From the NCBI RefSeq assembly GCF_002001175.1, contig NZ_MUNT01000004.1:56438-120437 (forward strand): a DNA stretch of 64,000 nucleotides. The letters are read 5' to 3'. Made by a program: the position numbers and the translations under genes. This document shows, in pieces, positions 48,558 to 57,285 of the stretch. Each line of letters opens with the position of its first letter. Position 1 is the stretch's first letter. This DNA is from Rhodanobacter sp. C03 (GTDB taxonomy: Bacteria > Pseudomonadota > Gammaproteobacteria > Xanthomonadales > Rhodanobacteraceae). The notes beneath the pieces are model-generated. The model worked only from the letters and a program-made list of their open reading frames with translations. It did no database searches and was not told the DNA's origin.

Positions 48558-50245
48558 TACATGCTCTCCGGGGCGCCCAGGCCCAGCAAATTCAGACCAT
48601 TCTTCAATACCTGCCGCGTCGCCACCACCAGGGCGAGCCGCGCGTTGCGCAGCGCGACGTCCTCGACCAGGAACTGGTGCGAGTTGTAATAGGTGTGGAA
48701 CGCGTTGGCCAGCTCGCGCAGCCACGCGGCGACCAGGTGCGGCTCCAGGTTCGCGGCGGCGGCCTCGACCAGTTCCGGATACTTCGACAGTTCGGTCAGC
48801 AGGATCTGCTCATGCTCGTTGTCCAGCCGCGCGAGTTGCCCAAGGCCATCCTGCAGATCGAACGTGAAGCCCTTCTCGGGCGCCTGGCGCAGCACGCTGC
48901 ACACGCGGGCATGCGCGTACTGGATGTAGTAGACCGGGTTGTCGTTGCTCTGCGAACGCGCCAGATCGATGTCGAAGATCAGCTGCGAGTCGGATTTGCG
49001 CGCGATCAGGAAGTAGCGCGTGGCATCGCGGCCGACTTCATCGATCAGGTCGCGCAGGGTGACGTAGCTGCCGGCGCGCTTGGAGAGCTTCACCTCCTCG
49101 CCACCTTTCATCACCGTCACCATCTGATACAGCATGTAGTCGGGGTAGCCCTTGGGGATACCGCAATCGAGCGCCTGCAGGCCAGCCTTCACCCGTGCCA
49201 GCGAGCCGTGGTGATCCGAGCCCAGCACGGTGATGGCCTTGCCGTAGCCGCGCTGCCATTTCGACAGGTGGTAGGCCACGTCCGGCACGAAATAGGTGTA
49301 AGTGCCGTCGGACTTGCGCATCACCCGATCCTTGTCGTCACCGTAGTCGGTGGTGCGCAGCCATAGCGCGCAGCCCTCTTCGTAGGTGTGGCCGTGGGCG
49401 ACCAGCTCGCGCACGGTCTCCTCCACCTTGCCATGGCTGTACAGCGATGACTCCAGGAAATAGGTGTCGAAGCCGACGCCGAACGCCTGCAGGTCCAGAT
49501 CCTGCTCGTGACGCAGGCTGGCCACGGCGAAGCGGCGGATCGCGTCGAGGTCGTCGACGTCACCACCGCCGGTGACCGTCTCGCCGTCGGCTACCACCGA
49601 TTCGCGGTCGAGGTAGGCGCGCGCCACATCGGCGATGTAGTCGCCGCGGTAGCCGTTCTCCGGCCAGCTGCTGTCATCCGGCGTGATGCCGCGCGCGCGC
49701 GCCTGCACTGAGATCGCCAGATTCGCGATCTGCACGCCGGCATCGTTGTAGTAGAACTCGCGCTTCACGTTCCAGCCGGTCGCGTCCAGCAGCCGGCTCA
49801 GGCAGTCGCCGATCGCCGCGTTGCGGCCGTGGCCAACATGCAGCGGCCCGGTCGGGTTGGCCGAGACAAATTCCACGCCAACGGTCTTGCCCGCGCCGCT
49901 GTCACTGCGGCCGTAGGCGTCGCCTGCCGCCATGATCTGGCGCACTTCGGCGTGATACGCCGCGGCGGCCAGATAAAAATTGATGAAGCCGGGGCCGGCA
50001 ATCTCGACCTTTTCCACCAGCGCATTCGCGGGCAACGCCGCCACCAGTTTCTCGGCCAGTTCGCGCGGTTTCGCGCGCGCCGGCTTGGCCAGCAGCATGG
50101 CGACGTTGCAGGCGAAATCACCGTGTTCGCGGCTGCGTGCGCGTTCGATCACGAAGCCCGGCAAGGCGAGATCGGCAGGCAGGGTGGCATCGGCTTGCAG
50201 GGTCTGGATCGCCTGCAGCACCAGTTCGCGCAACTGTTCTTTCAC
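48557..50245 (-). CDS. argS: Arginyl-tRNA synthetase
   Basis: A 562-residue class I synthetase charging tRNA-Arg. The HIGH-type motif is in [20 protein letters not shown], and the KMSKS-type loop is [18 protein letters not shown]. The N-terminal Add1 domain carries the tRNA D-loop contact region ([17 protein letters not shown]), and the C-terminal anticodon-binding domain has the expected [20 protein letters not shown]. It starts with GTG at 50245; the ribosome site is weak. The SPOR gene follows with a one-base overlap. The 510-bp region upstream contains DnaA boxes and a possible divergent small RNA. Confidence 0.96.
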   Translation of the reverse strand: MKEQLRELVLQAIQTLQADATLPADLALPGFVIERARSREHGDFACNVAMLLAKPARAKPRELAEKLVAALPANALVEKVEIAGPGFINFYLAAAAYHAEVRQIMAAGDAYGRSDSGAGKTVGVEFVSANPTGPLHVGHGRNAAIGDCLSRLLDATGWNVKREFYYNDAGVQIANLAISVQARARGITPDDSSWPENGYRGDYIADVARAYLDRESVVADGETVTGGGDVDDLDAIRRFAVASLRHEQDLDLQAFGVGFDTYFLESSLYSHGKVEETVRELVAHGHTYEEGCALWLRTTDYGDDKDRVMRKSDGTYTYFVPDVAYHLSKWQRGYGKAITVLGSDHHGSLARVKAGLQALDCGIPKGYPDYMLYQMVTVMKGGEEVKLSKRAGSYVTLRDLIDEVGRDATRYFLIARKSDSQLIFDIDLARSQSNDNPVYYIQYAHARVCSVLRQAPEKGFTFDLQDGLGQLARLDNEHEQILLTELSKYPELVEAAAANLEPHLVAAWLRELANAFHTYYNSHQFLVEDVALRNARLALVVATRQVLKNGLNLLGLGAPESM

Positions 50246-50386
50246 GGGTGAGGTCGGATTCGTAATGGAACCGCCAATCCTAACAGACCGTCATGCCGGC
50301 GAACCGCGCTGCATCGGTGTAAGCCCGCTCGCACATCAGAGATCGTCGGATCATCGCGGACTTTGATGCACTGCGGTGTGTCGCCC

Positions 50387-50559
50387 TGTGGATAAGTCTG
50401 TGGGGAAAGCTGCGGGTCAATGTCGGGAAACGATAGTGTTCCAGCAAACATCGAACAACAAAAGCTAATATTCCATATTTATCAATTAATTATGCTATAT
50501 GTCTAGGGCGATAGGTGTGATTGCCTTGGCAAGTGCCGGTCTTGGCGGTTTGTGCATAA
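50387..50559. promoter_or_regulatory. Two consensus DnaA boxes flanking an AT-rich tract
   Basis: tgtggataa at 50387-50395 is the exact complement of TTATCCACA, the strongest DnaA box, and tgtgcataa at 50551-50559 fits TTATNCACA. Both point the same way. A weaker box-like tgtggggaa follows the first at 50399-50407. Between them lies an AT-rich tract (about 50445-50505) that stands out in this GC-rich window. Confidence 0.5.
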
Positions 50560-50737
50560 GTTTCGGCGACTTGGCGGCCATCGCCGAGGCGATGGCTCAG
50601 CGTCATCGGTCTGTCATGCGGCGCTGCGACACTGGCGATGCCCGACATGACTCCCCTCCATGACACGGCATCGGAGACGCCGCTCTCTCCCCTCCCCAAA
50701 TCGGCCCCGCGGCGTGGTTCATCCACGCCGTTTTTTT
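50505..50737 (+). ncRNA. Candidate small RNA with C/U-rich loops, own terminator
   Basis: No protein frame in this region is credible, yet it ends in a strong plus-strand terminator (50710-50737) with no plus-strand gene before it. Likely elements: an AT-rich promoter area (tatgctatatg at 50491-50501), a 9-bp hairpin gccatcgcc/ggcgatggc (50577-50596), a second stem cgatgcc/ggcatcg (50636-50642 with 50667-50673) whose loop exposes ctcccctcc, a single-stranded ctctctcccctcccc (50683-50697), then the terminator. The C/U runs are complementary to Shine-Dalgarno sequences, as in Xanthomonas sX13-like C-rich-loop RNAs. The 5' end is a guess. It does not match 6S, 4.5S, tmRNA or RNase P RNA by eye. 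Confidence 0.5.
50710..50737 (+). terminator. Strong intrinsic terminator with no upstream plus-strand CDS
   Basis: Stem cggcgtgg (50710-50717) and ccacgccg (50723-50730) with a 5-nt loop, then seven T residues (50731-50737). The minus-strand side has A7 before and no T-run after the stem, so it does not suit radC. It must end a plus-strand transcript. Confidence 0.88.
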
Positions 50738-50755
50738 ATGTCGGCAGGTCTTGGA

Positions 50756-51427
50756 TCAGAGCAGGCCGCGAGCCGCCATCGACACCGGCTCGCCGCTGCC
50801 GATCACCAGGTGATCGAGTACGCGTACACCGACCAGCTGCAACGCATCGCGCAGCTCATGGGTGATCGCGCGGTCGGCTGCGCTCGGCTCGGCGACGCCG
50901 GAAGGATGGTTGTGCGCAAAGATCACCGCGCAGGCGTTGTGCCTGAGGCAGGCTCGCACCACTTCGCGCGGATGCACGCTGGCGCCATCGACGGTGCCGC
51001 GGAACAGCTCCTCGAAGCCCAGCACGCGATGGCGGTTGTCCAGGTACAGACAACCGAATACCTCATACGGCAGATGTCGCAGTTGCGCGCGCAGGTAGTC
51101 GCCGCTGTCGCGCGGGTTGCCCAGGCTGGGTTTTTGCTGCAACTGCTCGGCCAGGCTGCGCCGGGCCAGTTCCAGTGCGGCGGTGATCCGCGCGCGCTTG
51201 GCCGGACCCAGTCCGCCGATGCGGATCGGTGGCTCGGGCTGACCGAGCAAGGCACCCAGACTGCCGGCGCTGGCAAGCAGTTCGCGACCCAGCGCGATCG
51301 CGTCCTTGCCGCGGCTGCCACTGCCGAGCAGCACGGCCAGCAACTCGGCGTCGGACAGCGCAGCGCTGCCGCGCGCCAGCAGTTTTTCACGGGGACGTTC
51401 GCCTTCGGGCCAGTCGCGGATGCTCAT
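50756..51427 (-). CDS. radC: RadC/YeeS-family JAMM-domain protein
   Basis: A 223-residue protein. An N-terminal helix-hairpin-helix region (MSIRDWPEGERPREKLLARG, IGGLGPAKRARITAALELA) is followed by an MPN/JAMM metal site with LYLDNRHRVLGFEELFRGTV, VIFAHNHPSGVAEPSAADRA (H-x-H and Ser) and the distal Asp in VRVLDHLVIGSGEPVSM. The name is historic; RadC has no proven DNA-repair activity. It is divergent from coaBC by 96 bp, the same order as in Pseudomonas. Confidence 0.94.
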   Translation of the reverse strand: MSIRDWPEGERPREKLLARGSAALSDAELLAVLLGSGSRGKDAIALGRELLASAGSLGALLGQPEPPIRIGGLGPAKRARITAALELARRSLAEQLQQKPSLGNPRDSGDYLRAQLRHLPYEVFGCLYLDNRHRVLGFEELFRGTVDGASVHPREVVRACLRHNACAVIFAHNHPSGVAEPSAADRAITHELRDALQLVGVRVLDHLVIGSGEPVSMAARGLL

Positions 51428-51523
51428 GCACTCAAGCTGCCGGACAGCGGCACTTCCAGGCAGCGGTAGCTGCGAATGAATCCGGTAAGCTACGGGTCTG
51501 CCCGATTGTCAGGCCTGTCTTAC

Positions 51524-52729
51524 ATGAGTCTTGCCCAACGCCGCATCCTGCTGGGAGTATCCGGCGGCATCGCCGCCTACAAGTGCTGCGAACTGGTTCG
51601 CCGCTTGCGCGATCTCGATGCCGAGGTGCGCGTGGTGATGACCGAGGGCGCCACCCATTTCGTCAGCCCGACCACGTTCCAGGCGCTGTCCGGCCAGAGC
51701 GTGCGCGTCTCGCTGTGGGATGAAGGCGCCGAGGCGGCGATGGGGCATATCGAACTGGCGCGCTGGGCCGAGCGCATCCTGATTGCACCGGCCAGCGCGG
51801 ATCTGCTGGCACGACTGGCGCACGGGCTGGCCGATGACCTGCTGACCACGTTGTGTCTGGCCAGCGCCGCACCGCTGTACGTGGCGCCAGCGATGAACCA
51901 GCAGATGTGGGCGCACCCAGCGGTGCAGGCGAATATCGACACCTTGCGTCGACGCGGCGTGCAACTGCTCGGACCGGCTGCCGGTGAGCAGGCCTGCGGC
52001 GATGTCGGCAGTGGCCGCATGCTGGAGCCGCACGAACTGCGCGATGCGCTGGTGGCCTCGTTCGGTAGTCAGGTGCTGGCCGGGCTGAACGTGCTGGTCA
52101 GTGCCGGGCCGACCTACGAGGACATCGATCCGGTGCGTTTCATCGGCAACCGCAGTTCCGGCCGGATGGGTTTTGCGGTGGCTGAAGCCGCCGCCCAGGC
52201 CGGTGCCGTGGTGAGCCTGGTGGCTGGCCCGGTAAGCCTGGCCACTCCGGCCGGCGTGGCACGGCGCATCGATGTGCGCAGTGCCGTCCAGATGCATGCG
52301 GCGGTGCTGGCGGCCGCGGCGCAGGCGGACATCTACATTGGTGCAGCCGCCGTCGGCGATTACCGGCCGCAGGCAGTGTCAGTGCACAAGCTGAAAAAGC
52401 ATGAGGGCGCCGCATTGGCTCTGCAGCTTGACGAAAATCCGGACATCCTGGCCAGCCTGTCGGCACAAACCGTGCATCCTTTCCTGGTCGGTTTTGCGGC
52501 CGAGACGCATGATGTGGCGAACTACGCGCAGGGCAAACTGCAACGCAAGGGACTGGACATGATTGCTGCCAACCAGGTCGGTGAGGGTCTCGGTTTCGAG
52601 GCGGCCGACAATGCCTTGAGCCTGTACTGGGCCGGCGGTACGGTCGAGCTGGCGCGGGCAGCCAAGCCGGAGCTGGCCCGGCAGCTGATCGCCCAAGTGG
52701 CCCAGCGCTACCGGGCATCCCGCACATGA
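51524..52729 (+). CDS. coaBC: Bifunctional phosphopantothenoylcysteine synthetase/decarboxylase
   Basis: A 401-residue two-domain enzyme of coenzyme A synthesis. The N-terminal flavin decarboxylase (CoaC, residues 1-185) shows [20 protein letters not shown], the PxMNxxMW motif in [16 protein letters not shown], and the active Cys in [15 protein letters not shown]. The C-terminal synthetase (CoaB) shows [34 protein letters not shown] and the Lys of [11 protein letters not shown] 51524 begins the conserved part; the frame extends 16 codons upstream. It overlaps dut by ATGA. Confidence 0.96.
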   Translation: MSLAQRRILLGVSGGIAAYKCCELVRRLRDLDAEVRVVMTEGATHFVSPTTFQALSGQSVRVSLWDEGAEAAMGHIELARWAERILIAPASADLLARLAHGLADDLLTTLCLASAAPLYVAPAMNQQMWAHPAVQANIDTLRRRGVQLLGPAAGEQACGDVGSGRMLEPHELRDALVASFGSQVLAGLNVLVSAGPTYEDIDPVRFIGNRSSGRMGFAVAEAAAQAGAVVSLVAGPVSLATPAGVARRIDVRSAVQMHAAVLAAAAQADIYIGAAAVGDYRPQAVSVHKLKKHEGAALALQLDENPDILASLSAQTVHPFLVGFAAETHDVANYAQGKLQRKGLDMIAANQVGEGLGFEAADNALSLYWAGGTVELARAAKPELARQLIAQVAQRYRASRT

Positions 52730-53184
52730 CGATCGATATCGAGTTGAAGATCCTCGATGCACGGTTGGGTGACAGCATTCCGCTGCCGCAGGCGGCCACC
52801 CTGGGCAGTGCCGGCATGGATCTGCGCGCCGCGCTGGAGACGCCGCTGACGCTGGCACCCGGTGAAAGCGCGCTGGTACCCAGCGGTATCGCGATCCATA
52901 TCGGCGACCCGGGCTGGTGCGCGCTGATCGTGCCACGCTCCGGGCTGGGACATAAGCATGGCCTGGTGATGGGCAATCTGGTCGGGGTGATCGACGCTGA
53001 CTACCAGGGCCCGTTGATGATTTCATGCTGGAATCGCGGTACACAGCCGTACACCATCGCGGTGGGCGATCGCATTGCTCAGTTGTTGCTGGTGCCAGTA
53101 GCGCAGGCGCGACTGAATATCGTGACGGACTTCGCGCCGAGCGAACGCGGCAGCGGCGGGTTCGGCTCGACCGGTATCCAATGA
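52726..53184 (+). CDS. dut: Deoxyuridine 5'-triphosphate nucleotidohydrolase
   Basis: A 152-residue trimeric dUTPase that removes dUTP and supplies dUMP for thymidylate. All five family motifs can be read: [64 protein letters not shown]. It overlaps the coaBC stop by four bases and precedes algC by 64 bp in the conserved coaBC-dut-algC order. Confidence 0.97.
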   Translation: MTIDIELKILDARLGDSIPLPQAATLGSAGMDLRAALETPLTLAPGESALVPSGIAIHIGDPGWCALIVPRSGLGHKHGLVMGNLVGVIDADYQGPLMISCWNRGTQPYTIAVGDRIAQLLLVPVAQARLNIVTDFAPSERGSGGFGSTGIQ

Positions 53185-53248
53185 CAGGCTGGAGCTGGCG
53201 CGTAGCGCGCCGGGCCGATCCACCGGGGCACAATCTGCGGGGCGGGAC

Positions 53249-55570
53249 ATGGCGATAAATATCGCGAGGGAACGGTTGCGACAATGGCAGTTCGACTGGC
53301 GCAACCTGCTGCCGCTGGTGGGCGGCACGCTGCTGCTGCTGCTGGGTTTGTTCTGTGCCTGGCAGACCTGGTTGATTGCCGGCGAAAGCGATGCGATTGC
53401 CCGTGTGCACGCGGCCCAGGATCAGGCCGTGCAGGCGCTGGCCGATGAGATCGCCATGCAGCGCGGCAAGATCGAGAAAGTGCTGGCGACCACGGACCCG
53501 GTCACCTTGATGAGTGATCCCGCACAGTCCGCGGCCGCCCTGCGCCAGCAACTGCCGCAGGTGAAGCGACTCGAGTTGTACAGCGGCGATCTGAACGAAG
53601 TACTGAAGGCCAATTACCATAATTTTGGTTACGCCAAGGCAGCCCAGTTGATGGCCGCGCAGAGCGCGGACGGCGTGCCGTTGGCGCAGAGTGTTTCCTA
53701 CGGCGGCGGCGATCGCCGGCTGAGCCTGGTGATTCCGCTGGGGCCGCCGCAGCAGGCACAGGCCTGGGCCTGGATCGAGTTGCCGTTTGAACCGCTGCGG
53801 CAGCGCTTCGAGTCGATCTCGCCAGCCGGTGGTCGGCTGGATCTGCGTCAGGGTGACGAGCATGGTGGCCTGAATCTGCTTACGCATGGCTCCGGATCGA
53901 CCCAGGCAGAAGCGACTGGCAAGCTGGTGCCCGGCAGCACATTCAACGTGGGCGTCGGCTTGCCGGGTGCCTTCATCGTGCTGCCGCACTCATGGTTGCT
54001 GAGCGGGCTGCTAGCCCTGCTGGGACTGGGTGGCGGCGGCTTTCTGTTGTGGCTGCGCGTGCATCTGGCTGCGCCAGAAGCATCTGAAGCGGTACCGGTC
54101 GTGGAAATCGAGGATGCTCCTGCCTCGGCCAAACCGGTGGCGCCCCCGGCGCCCGCTGCGCGGCCGGCTCCGCCGATCGCTCCCATGGTCAGTGTGGATC
54201 CGAGCATCTTCCGCGCGTACGACGTGCGTGGCGTGGTCGGCAAGACCCTGAACAATCAGGTCGCGCACGCGCTCGGTCAGTCGATCGGTGCCCTGATGAA
54301 CGAGAAGGGTCTGCGCGAAATCGTGGTCGGTCGCGATGGCCGCCTGTCCGGGCCCGAGCTGGCCGGCGCCTTGGCCGATGGTCTGCGTGCGGCCGGTATC
54401 GATGTGATCGACGTCGGCGCCGCACCGACGCCGGTGGTGTATTACGCGGCCTACCGCTTCAACACCGGTTGCTGCGTGGCGGTCACCGGCAGCCACAATC
54501 CGCCGGATTACAACGGCTTCAAGATCGTGGTCGGTGGCGAGACGTTGTCCGAGGGCGCTATCCAGGACCTGTACCAGCGCATCGCCAGCGGCGCGCTGGA
54601 GAGTGGTGGCCAGGGCAGCCTGCGCCAGCTCGACGTGGCACCGGACTACGTCGAGAAGATCGTTTCCGACGTGCTCGCCGAGCGTCGCCTGAAGATCGTC
54701 GTCGACTGCGGCAACGGCATTCCCGGCGCGATCGCGCCGCAGGTGCTGGAAGGCGTCGGCTGCGAGGTAATCCCGCTGTACTGCGATGTCGATGGCACGT
54801 TCCCGAACCACCATCCTGATCCATCCGACCCGGCCAACCTGGAGGACCTGATCCTTTCGGTAAAGCAGACCGGCGCCGATCTGGGCCTGGCTTTTGACGG
54901 CGACGGCGATCGCCTCGGCGTGGTCACCCAGTCCGGCGAGATCATCTATCCGGACCGCTTGCTGATGCTGTTCGCGCGCGACGTGCTGTCGCGCCAGCCC
55001 GGCGCGACGATCATCTACGATGTGAAGTGCACCAATCACCTGAAAGGGCAGATCCTCGATGCCGGCGGCAGCCCGCTGATGTGGCGCACCGGTCATTCGC
55101 TGATCAAGGCCAAGATGCGCGAGACCGCGGCCGAGCTGGCCGGCGAGATGAGCGGCCACTTCTTCTTCAAGGAACGCTGGTATGGCTTCGACGACGGCAT
55201 CTACGCCGCCGCACGATTGCTGGAAATACTTGCCGGCGACCTGCAGGGGCGTACGCCGGAGGAAATCTTTGCCACCTTGCCGAACAGTGTCTCCACGCCC
55301 GAACTGAAGATCGAGCTGGCCGAGGGCGAGCACTATCGCTTCATGGACAAGCTGCGTCAGCAGGCCAGCTTCGATGAAGCCACCCTGATCACCATCGACG
55401 GTGTGCGTGCGGACTGGCCGGATGGCTGGGGCCTGGTGCGCGCCTCCAACACCACGCCGGTGCTGGTGCTGCGTTTCGAGGCAGACAATCCGGTGGCGTT
55501 GAAGCGCATCCAGCAGATCTTCCGCAAGCAGCTGCTGGCGGTCGACTTCAAGCTGAAGCTGCCCTTCTAA
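53249..55570 (+). CDS. algC: Phosphomannomutase/phosphoglucomutase with N-terminal membrane domain (AlgC-like)
   Basis: A 773-residue protein. Residues about 20-45 and 249-272 are membrane helices bracketing a roughly 200-residue periplasmic domain with sensor-like features (RVHAAQDQAVQALADEIAMQ, RLSLVIPLG). After a Pro/Ala linker, residues from about 310 form a complete alpha-D-phosphohexomutase: FRAYDVRGVVGKTLN, phosphoserine loop VAVTGSHNPPDYNGFKIV near 413, metal loop LAFDGDGDRLGVVTQ near 550, sugar loop GEMSGHFFFKERWYGFDDG, and phosphate loop VRASNTTPVLVLRFEA. It supplies mannose- and glucose-1-phosphate for LPS and exopolysaccharide. Long AlgC forms with this extension exist in Pseudomonas. 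Confidence 0.93.
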   Translation: MAINIARERLRQWQFDWRNLLPLVGGTLLLLLGLFCAWQTWLIAGESDAIARVHAAQDQAVQALADEIAMQRGKIEKVLATTDPVTLMSDPAQSAAALRQQLPQVKRLELYSGDLNEVLKANYHNFGYAKAAQLMAAQSADGVPLAQSVSYGGGDRRLSLVIPLGPPQQAQAWAWIELPFEPLRQRFESISPAGGRLDLRQGDEHGGLNLLTHGSGSTQAEATGKLVPGSTFNVGVGLPGAFIVLPHSWLLSGLLALLGLGGGGFLLWLRVHLAAPEASEAVPVVEIEDAPASAKPVAPPAPAARPAPPIAPMVSVDPSIFRAYDVRGVVGKTLNNQVAHALGQSIGALMNEKGLREIVVGRDGRLSGPELAGALADGLRAAGIDVIDVGAAPTPVVYYAAYRFNTGCCVAVTGSHNPPDYNGFKIVVGGETLSEGAIQDLYQRIASGALESGGQGSLRQLDVAPDYVEKIVSDVLAERRLKIVVDCGNGIPGAIAPQVLEGVGCEVIPLYCDVDGTFPNHHPDPSDPANLEDLILSVKQTGADLGLAFDGDGDRLGVVTQSGEIIYPDRLLMLFARDVLSRQPGATIIYDVKCTNHLKGQILDAGGSPLMWRTGHSLIKAKMRETAAELAGEMSGHFFFKERWYGFDDGIYAAARLLEILAGDLQGRTPEEIFATLPNSVSTPELKIELAEGEHYRFMDKLRQQASFDEATLITIDGVRADWPDGWGLVRASNTTPVLVLRFEADNPVALKRIQQIFRKQLLAVDFKLKLPF

Positions 55571-55574
55571 AACG

Positions 55575-55615
55575 GAACAGGCCTCAGCTGATCGAGGCCT
55601 GTTCTGCATATCTTT
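55575..55615 (+). terminator. Intrinsic-type terminator after algC
   Basis: A perfect 11-bp stem, gaacaggcctc (55575-55585) and gaggcctgttc (55594-55604), with an 8-nt loop. The T-run is delayed and short (tgcatatctttt). It begins four bases after the algC stop and lies in a convergent gap. Confidence 0.7.
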
Positions 55616-55655
55616 TCGCGCAGCGGATGATGAGTGAACACCCGGGATGGTGGTC

Positions 55656-56303
55656 CTACTGCGCGGGCTGCGCCTGTGCCGCCTTGAGTTCGCGATAACG
55701 CTCCAACTGCTTGGTCTGCTGTTGCACCGTCTGGGCGCGCGTTGCCTGCTGGCGTTGCATCACGTTGCGTTGTCCGTTTACTACGTCGCGCTGCCTGGCA
55801 ATGCTGTCGGTCAGGAATTTCGGGACCGGCTCCTTGGCACGCTCGAGATCCGCCGCGCGGGTGAGCAGGTCGGTCAATGCTTTTTCCTGGCTGTGCAGGT
55901 TGATCTGGGTGGTGTGGATCTGCTGGTCGACGGTATCCAGCTCCTGTTGCTGCGAGATCTTGTATGACGCCTCGTCCGGATACGCCGCCAGCATCTGCGC
56001 TTCGGCATTGGCGAGCTCCTGGGCAGCACGCTGCTTGGCGGCCTGTTCGGCGGCCAGCTTGTTCGCAGCGACGCGTTCTTCCGGGGTCATCTGGCGCGAC
56101 ACATGCTGGATGACCACGCCCTGGTCATTGACCAGGTCGTAGCCGTACTTCATGGCTTCGGCGCTGAGACTGTCGCTGAAATGCAGCAGTCCCTGACCAT
56201 CGTGCCATTTGTAGCGGAAGCCGCCACCGGTATTTTTTTGAGCGTATACCGGCAGACTCGCGAGTAGCGCGGCAACGGCAACGGCAGACAGCAACTTGCG
56301 CAT
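55656..56303 (-). CDS. Secreted DUF4124-type protein with coiled-coil C-terminus
   Basis: A 215-residue protein. Signal peptide KLLSAVAVAALLASLPVYA, then a short DUF4124-like segment (FRYKWHDGQGLLHFSDSLSA) with the characteristic aromatic Y-K-W-x-D-x-x-G pattern, then a long Gln/Ala/Glu-rich coiled coil (residues about 75-215). The start at 56303 has aaggggg upstream and gives the signal peptide; the open frame continues 70 codons further without sense. Function is unknown; DUF4124 proteins are periplasmic and often membrane- or wall-associated. Confidence 0.82.
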   Translation of the reverse strand: MRKLLSAVAVAALLASLPVYAQKNTGGGFRYKWHDGQGLLHFSDSLSAEAMKYGYDLVNDQGVVIQHVSRQMTPEERVAANKLAAEQAAKQRAAQELANAEAQMLAAYPDEASYKISQQQELDTVDQQIHTTQINLHSQEKALTDLLTRAADLERAKEPVPKFLTDSIARQRDVVNGQRNVMQRQQATRAQTVQQQTKQLERYRELKAAQAQPAQ

Positions 56304-56421
56304 GAACTTTCCCCCTTGTCTTCCAGTATAGCCGTCAGCATCGCGTGGCGCGGCTTCACGCCAGCGGCAACGGTGTTTACTGTGATCAAGTTCGCTTGAG
56401 CTTAACCGGCTATGGGTGAAC

Positions 56422-57069
56422 TCAACGCTGAATCCCATAGCGTTCGCGGTAGGCCAGCAAGCGCGTATGTTCGTCGGCCAGTTGCGGCTGCTCGCCAGCG
56501 TAGGCGAGCACATCGTCCAGCGCGGTGATCGCGATTACCGGGATGCCGTAATCGGCGGCCACTTCCTGTGCGGCGGAACATTCGCCTTGGCCGCGCTCCT
56601 GCCGGTCCAGCGCAATCAGCACCCCGGCCGGAGTGGCACCGTGTGCGCGGATCAAGGCCAACGATTCACGCACGGCGGTGCCGGCCGTCATCACGTCATC
56701 GACGATCAGTACGCGACCCGCGAGGGGTGCGCCGACCAGTACGCCGCCTTCACCGTGATCCTTCGCTTCCTTGCGATTGTATGCCCATGGCAGGTCACGC
56801 TGATGCTGGTCGGCCAGCGCAATCGCCGTGGCCGCGGCCAGCGCGATGCCCTTGTAGGCGGGGCCGAACAGCATGTCTATTTTAATTCCGGCGTTCACCA
56901 CGGCGGCAGCGTAGGCACGTCCAAGCTGTGCCAGCGCGGCGCCGGAATCGATCCGTCCCATGTTGAAGAAGTACGGGCTTTGCCGACCGGATTTCAGGGT
57001 GAATTCGCCGAAGCGAAGCACCTCGCGCCGGAGGGTGAGTTCGATGAAGTCACGCTGGTAGTCGTGCAC
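56422..57069 (-). CDS. pyrE: Orotate phosphoribosyltransferase
   Basis: A 215-residue type I phosphoribosyltransferase making orotidine monophosphate. Marks: [79 protein letters not shown] and the PRPP loop [21 protein letters not shown] at 57069 is the start that matches the family N-terminus ([10 protein letters not shown]); the upstream open frame is not coding. It is divergent from xthA. A long GC dyad sits in its leader. Confidence 0.95.
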   Translation of the reverse strand: MHDYQRDFIELTLRREVLRFGEFTLKSGRQSPYFFNMGRIDSGAALAQLGRAYAAAVVNAGIKIDMLFGPAYKGIALAAATAIALADQHQRDLPWAYNRKEAKDHGEGGVLVGAPLAGRVLIVDDVMTAGTAVRESLALIRAHGATPAGVLIALDRQERGQGECSAAQEVAADYGIPVIAITALDDVLAYAGEQPQLADEHTRLLAYRERYGIQR

Positions 57070-57161
57070 GGTCTTCTCGCAGAGGGGGGCAGGGCAAGGC
57101 ACGCCGCAGATGCCGTGTGCCGAATTGGACCATGGTACAACTCGTCGCCATGGGTTCGATG

Positions 57162-57182
57162 CCGGGGCACCAGGTGCCCCGG
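57162..57182. other. 21-bp GC dyad in the pyrE leader region
   Basis: ccggggcacc (57162-57171) and ggtgccccgg (57173-57182) are perfect reverse complements around one base. It would form a very stable hairpin in a pyrE leader RNA about 95 bases before the start codon, or a protein site. No T-run follows on either strand. Confidence 0.5.
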
Positions 57183-57225
57183 CCTGCTCCAACACGAATG
57201 AGCAGTGATCCGTGCATGTGCGGTC

Positions 57226-57260
57226 CGACCACGATGGTCGTGCGCGGCGGTTGATATGAT
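57226..57260 (+). promoter_or_regulatory. Probable xthA promoter with a 15-bp dyad
   Basis: tatgat at 57255-57260 is a good -10 box 25 bases before the xthA ATG. The dyad cgacca-cga-tggtcg (57226-57240) covers the -35 area, where no clear TTGACA is seen, suggesting an operator or activator site. Confidence 0.45.
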
Positions 57261-57285
57261 CGCCCATCAGCAATCGGGAGACGCC

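Noticed and set aside
50246..50755. Chromosomal replication origin
   Set aside because: Only two good DnaA boxes, no dnaA, dnaN, gidB or rpmH nearby, and no gene-strand switch; a titration or promoter site is more likely.
54011..55609. 532-codon minus-strand open frame
   Set aside because: Antisense to the mutase domain of algC, which has every catalytic loop.
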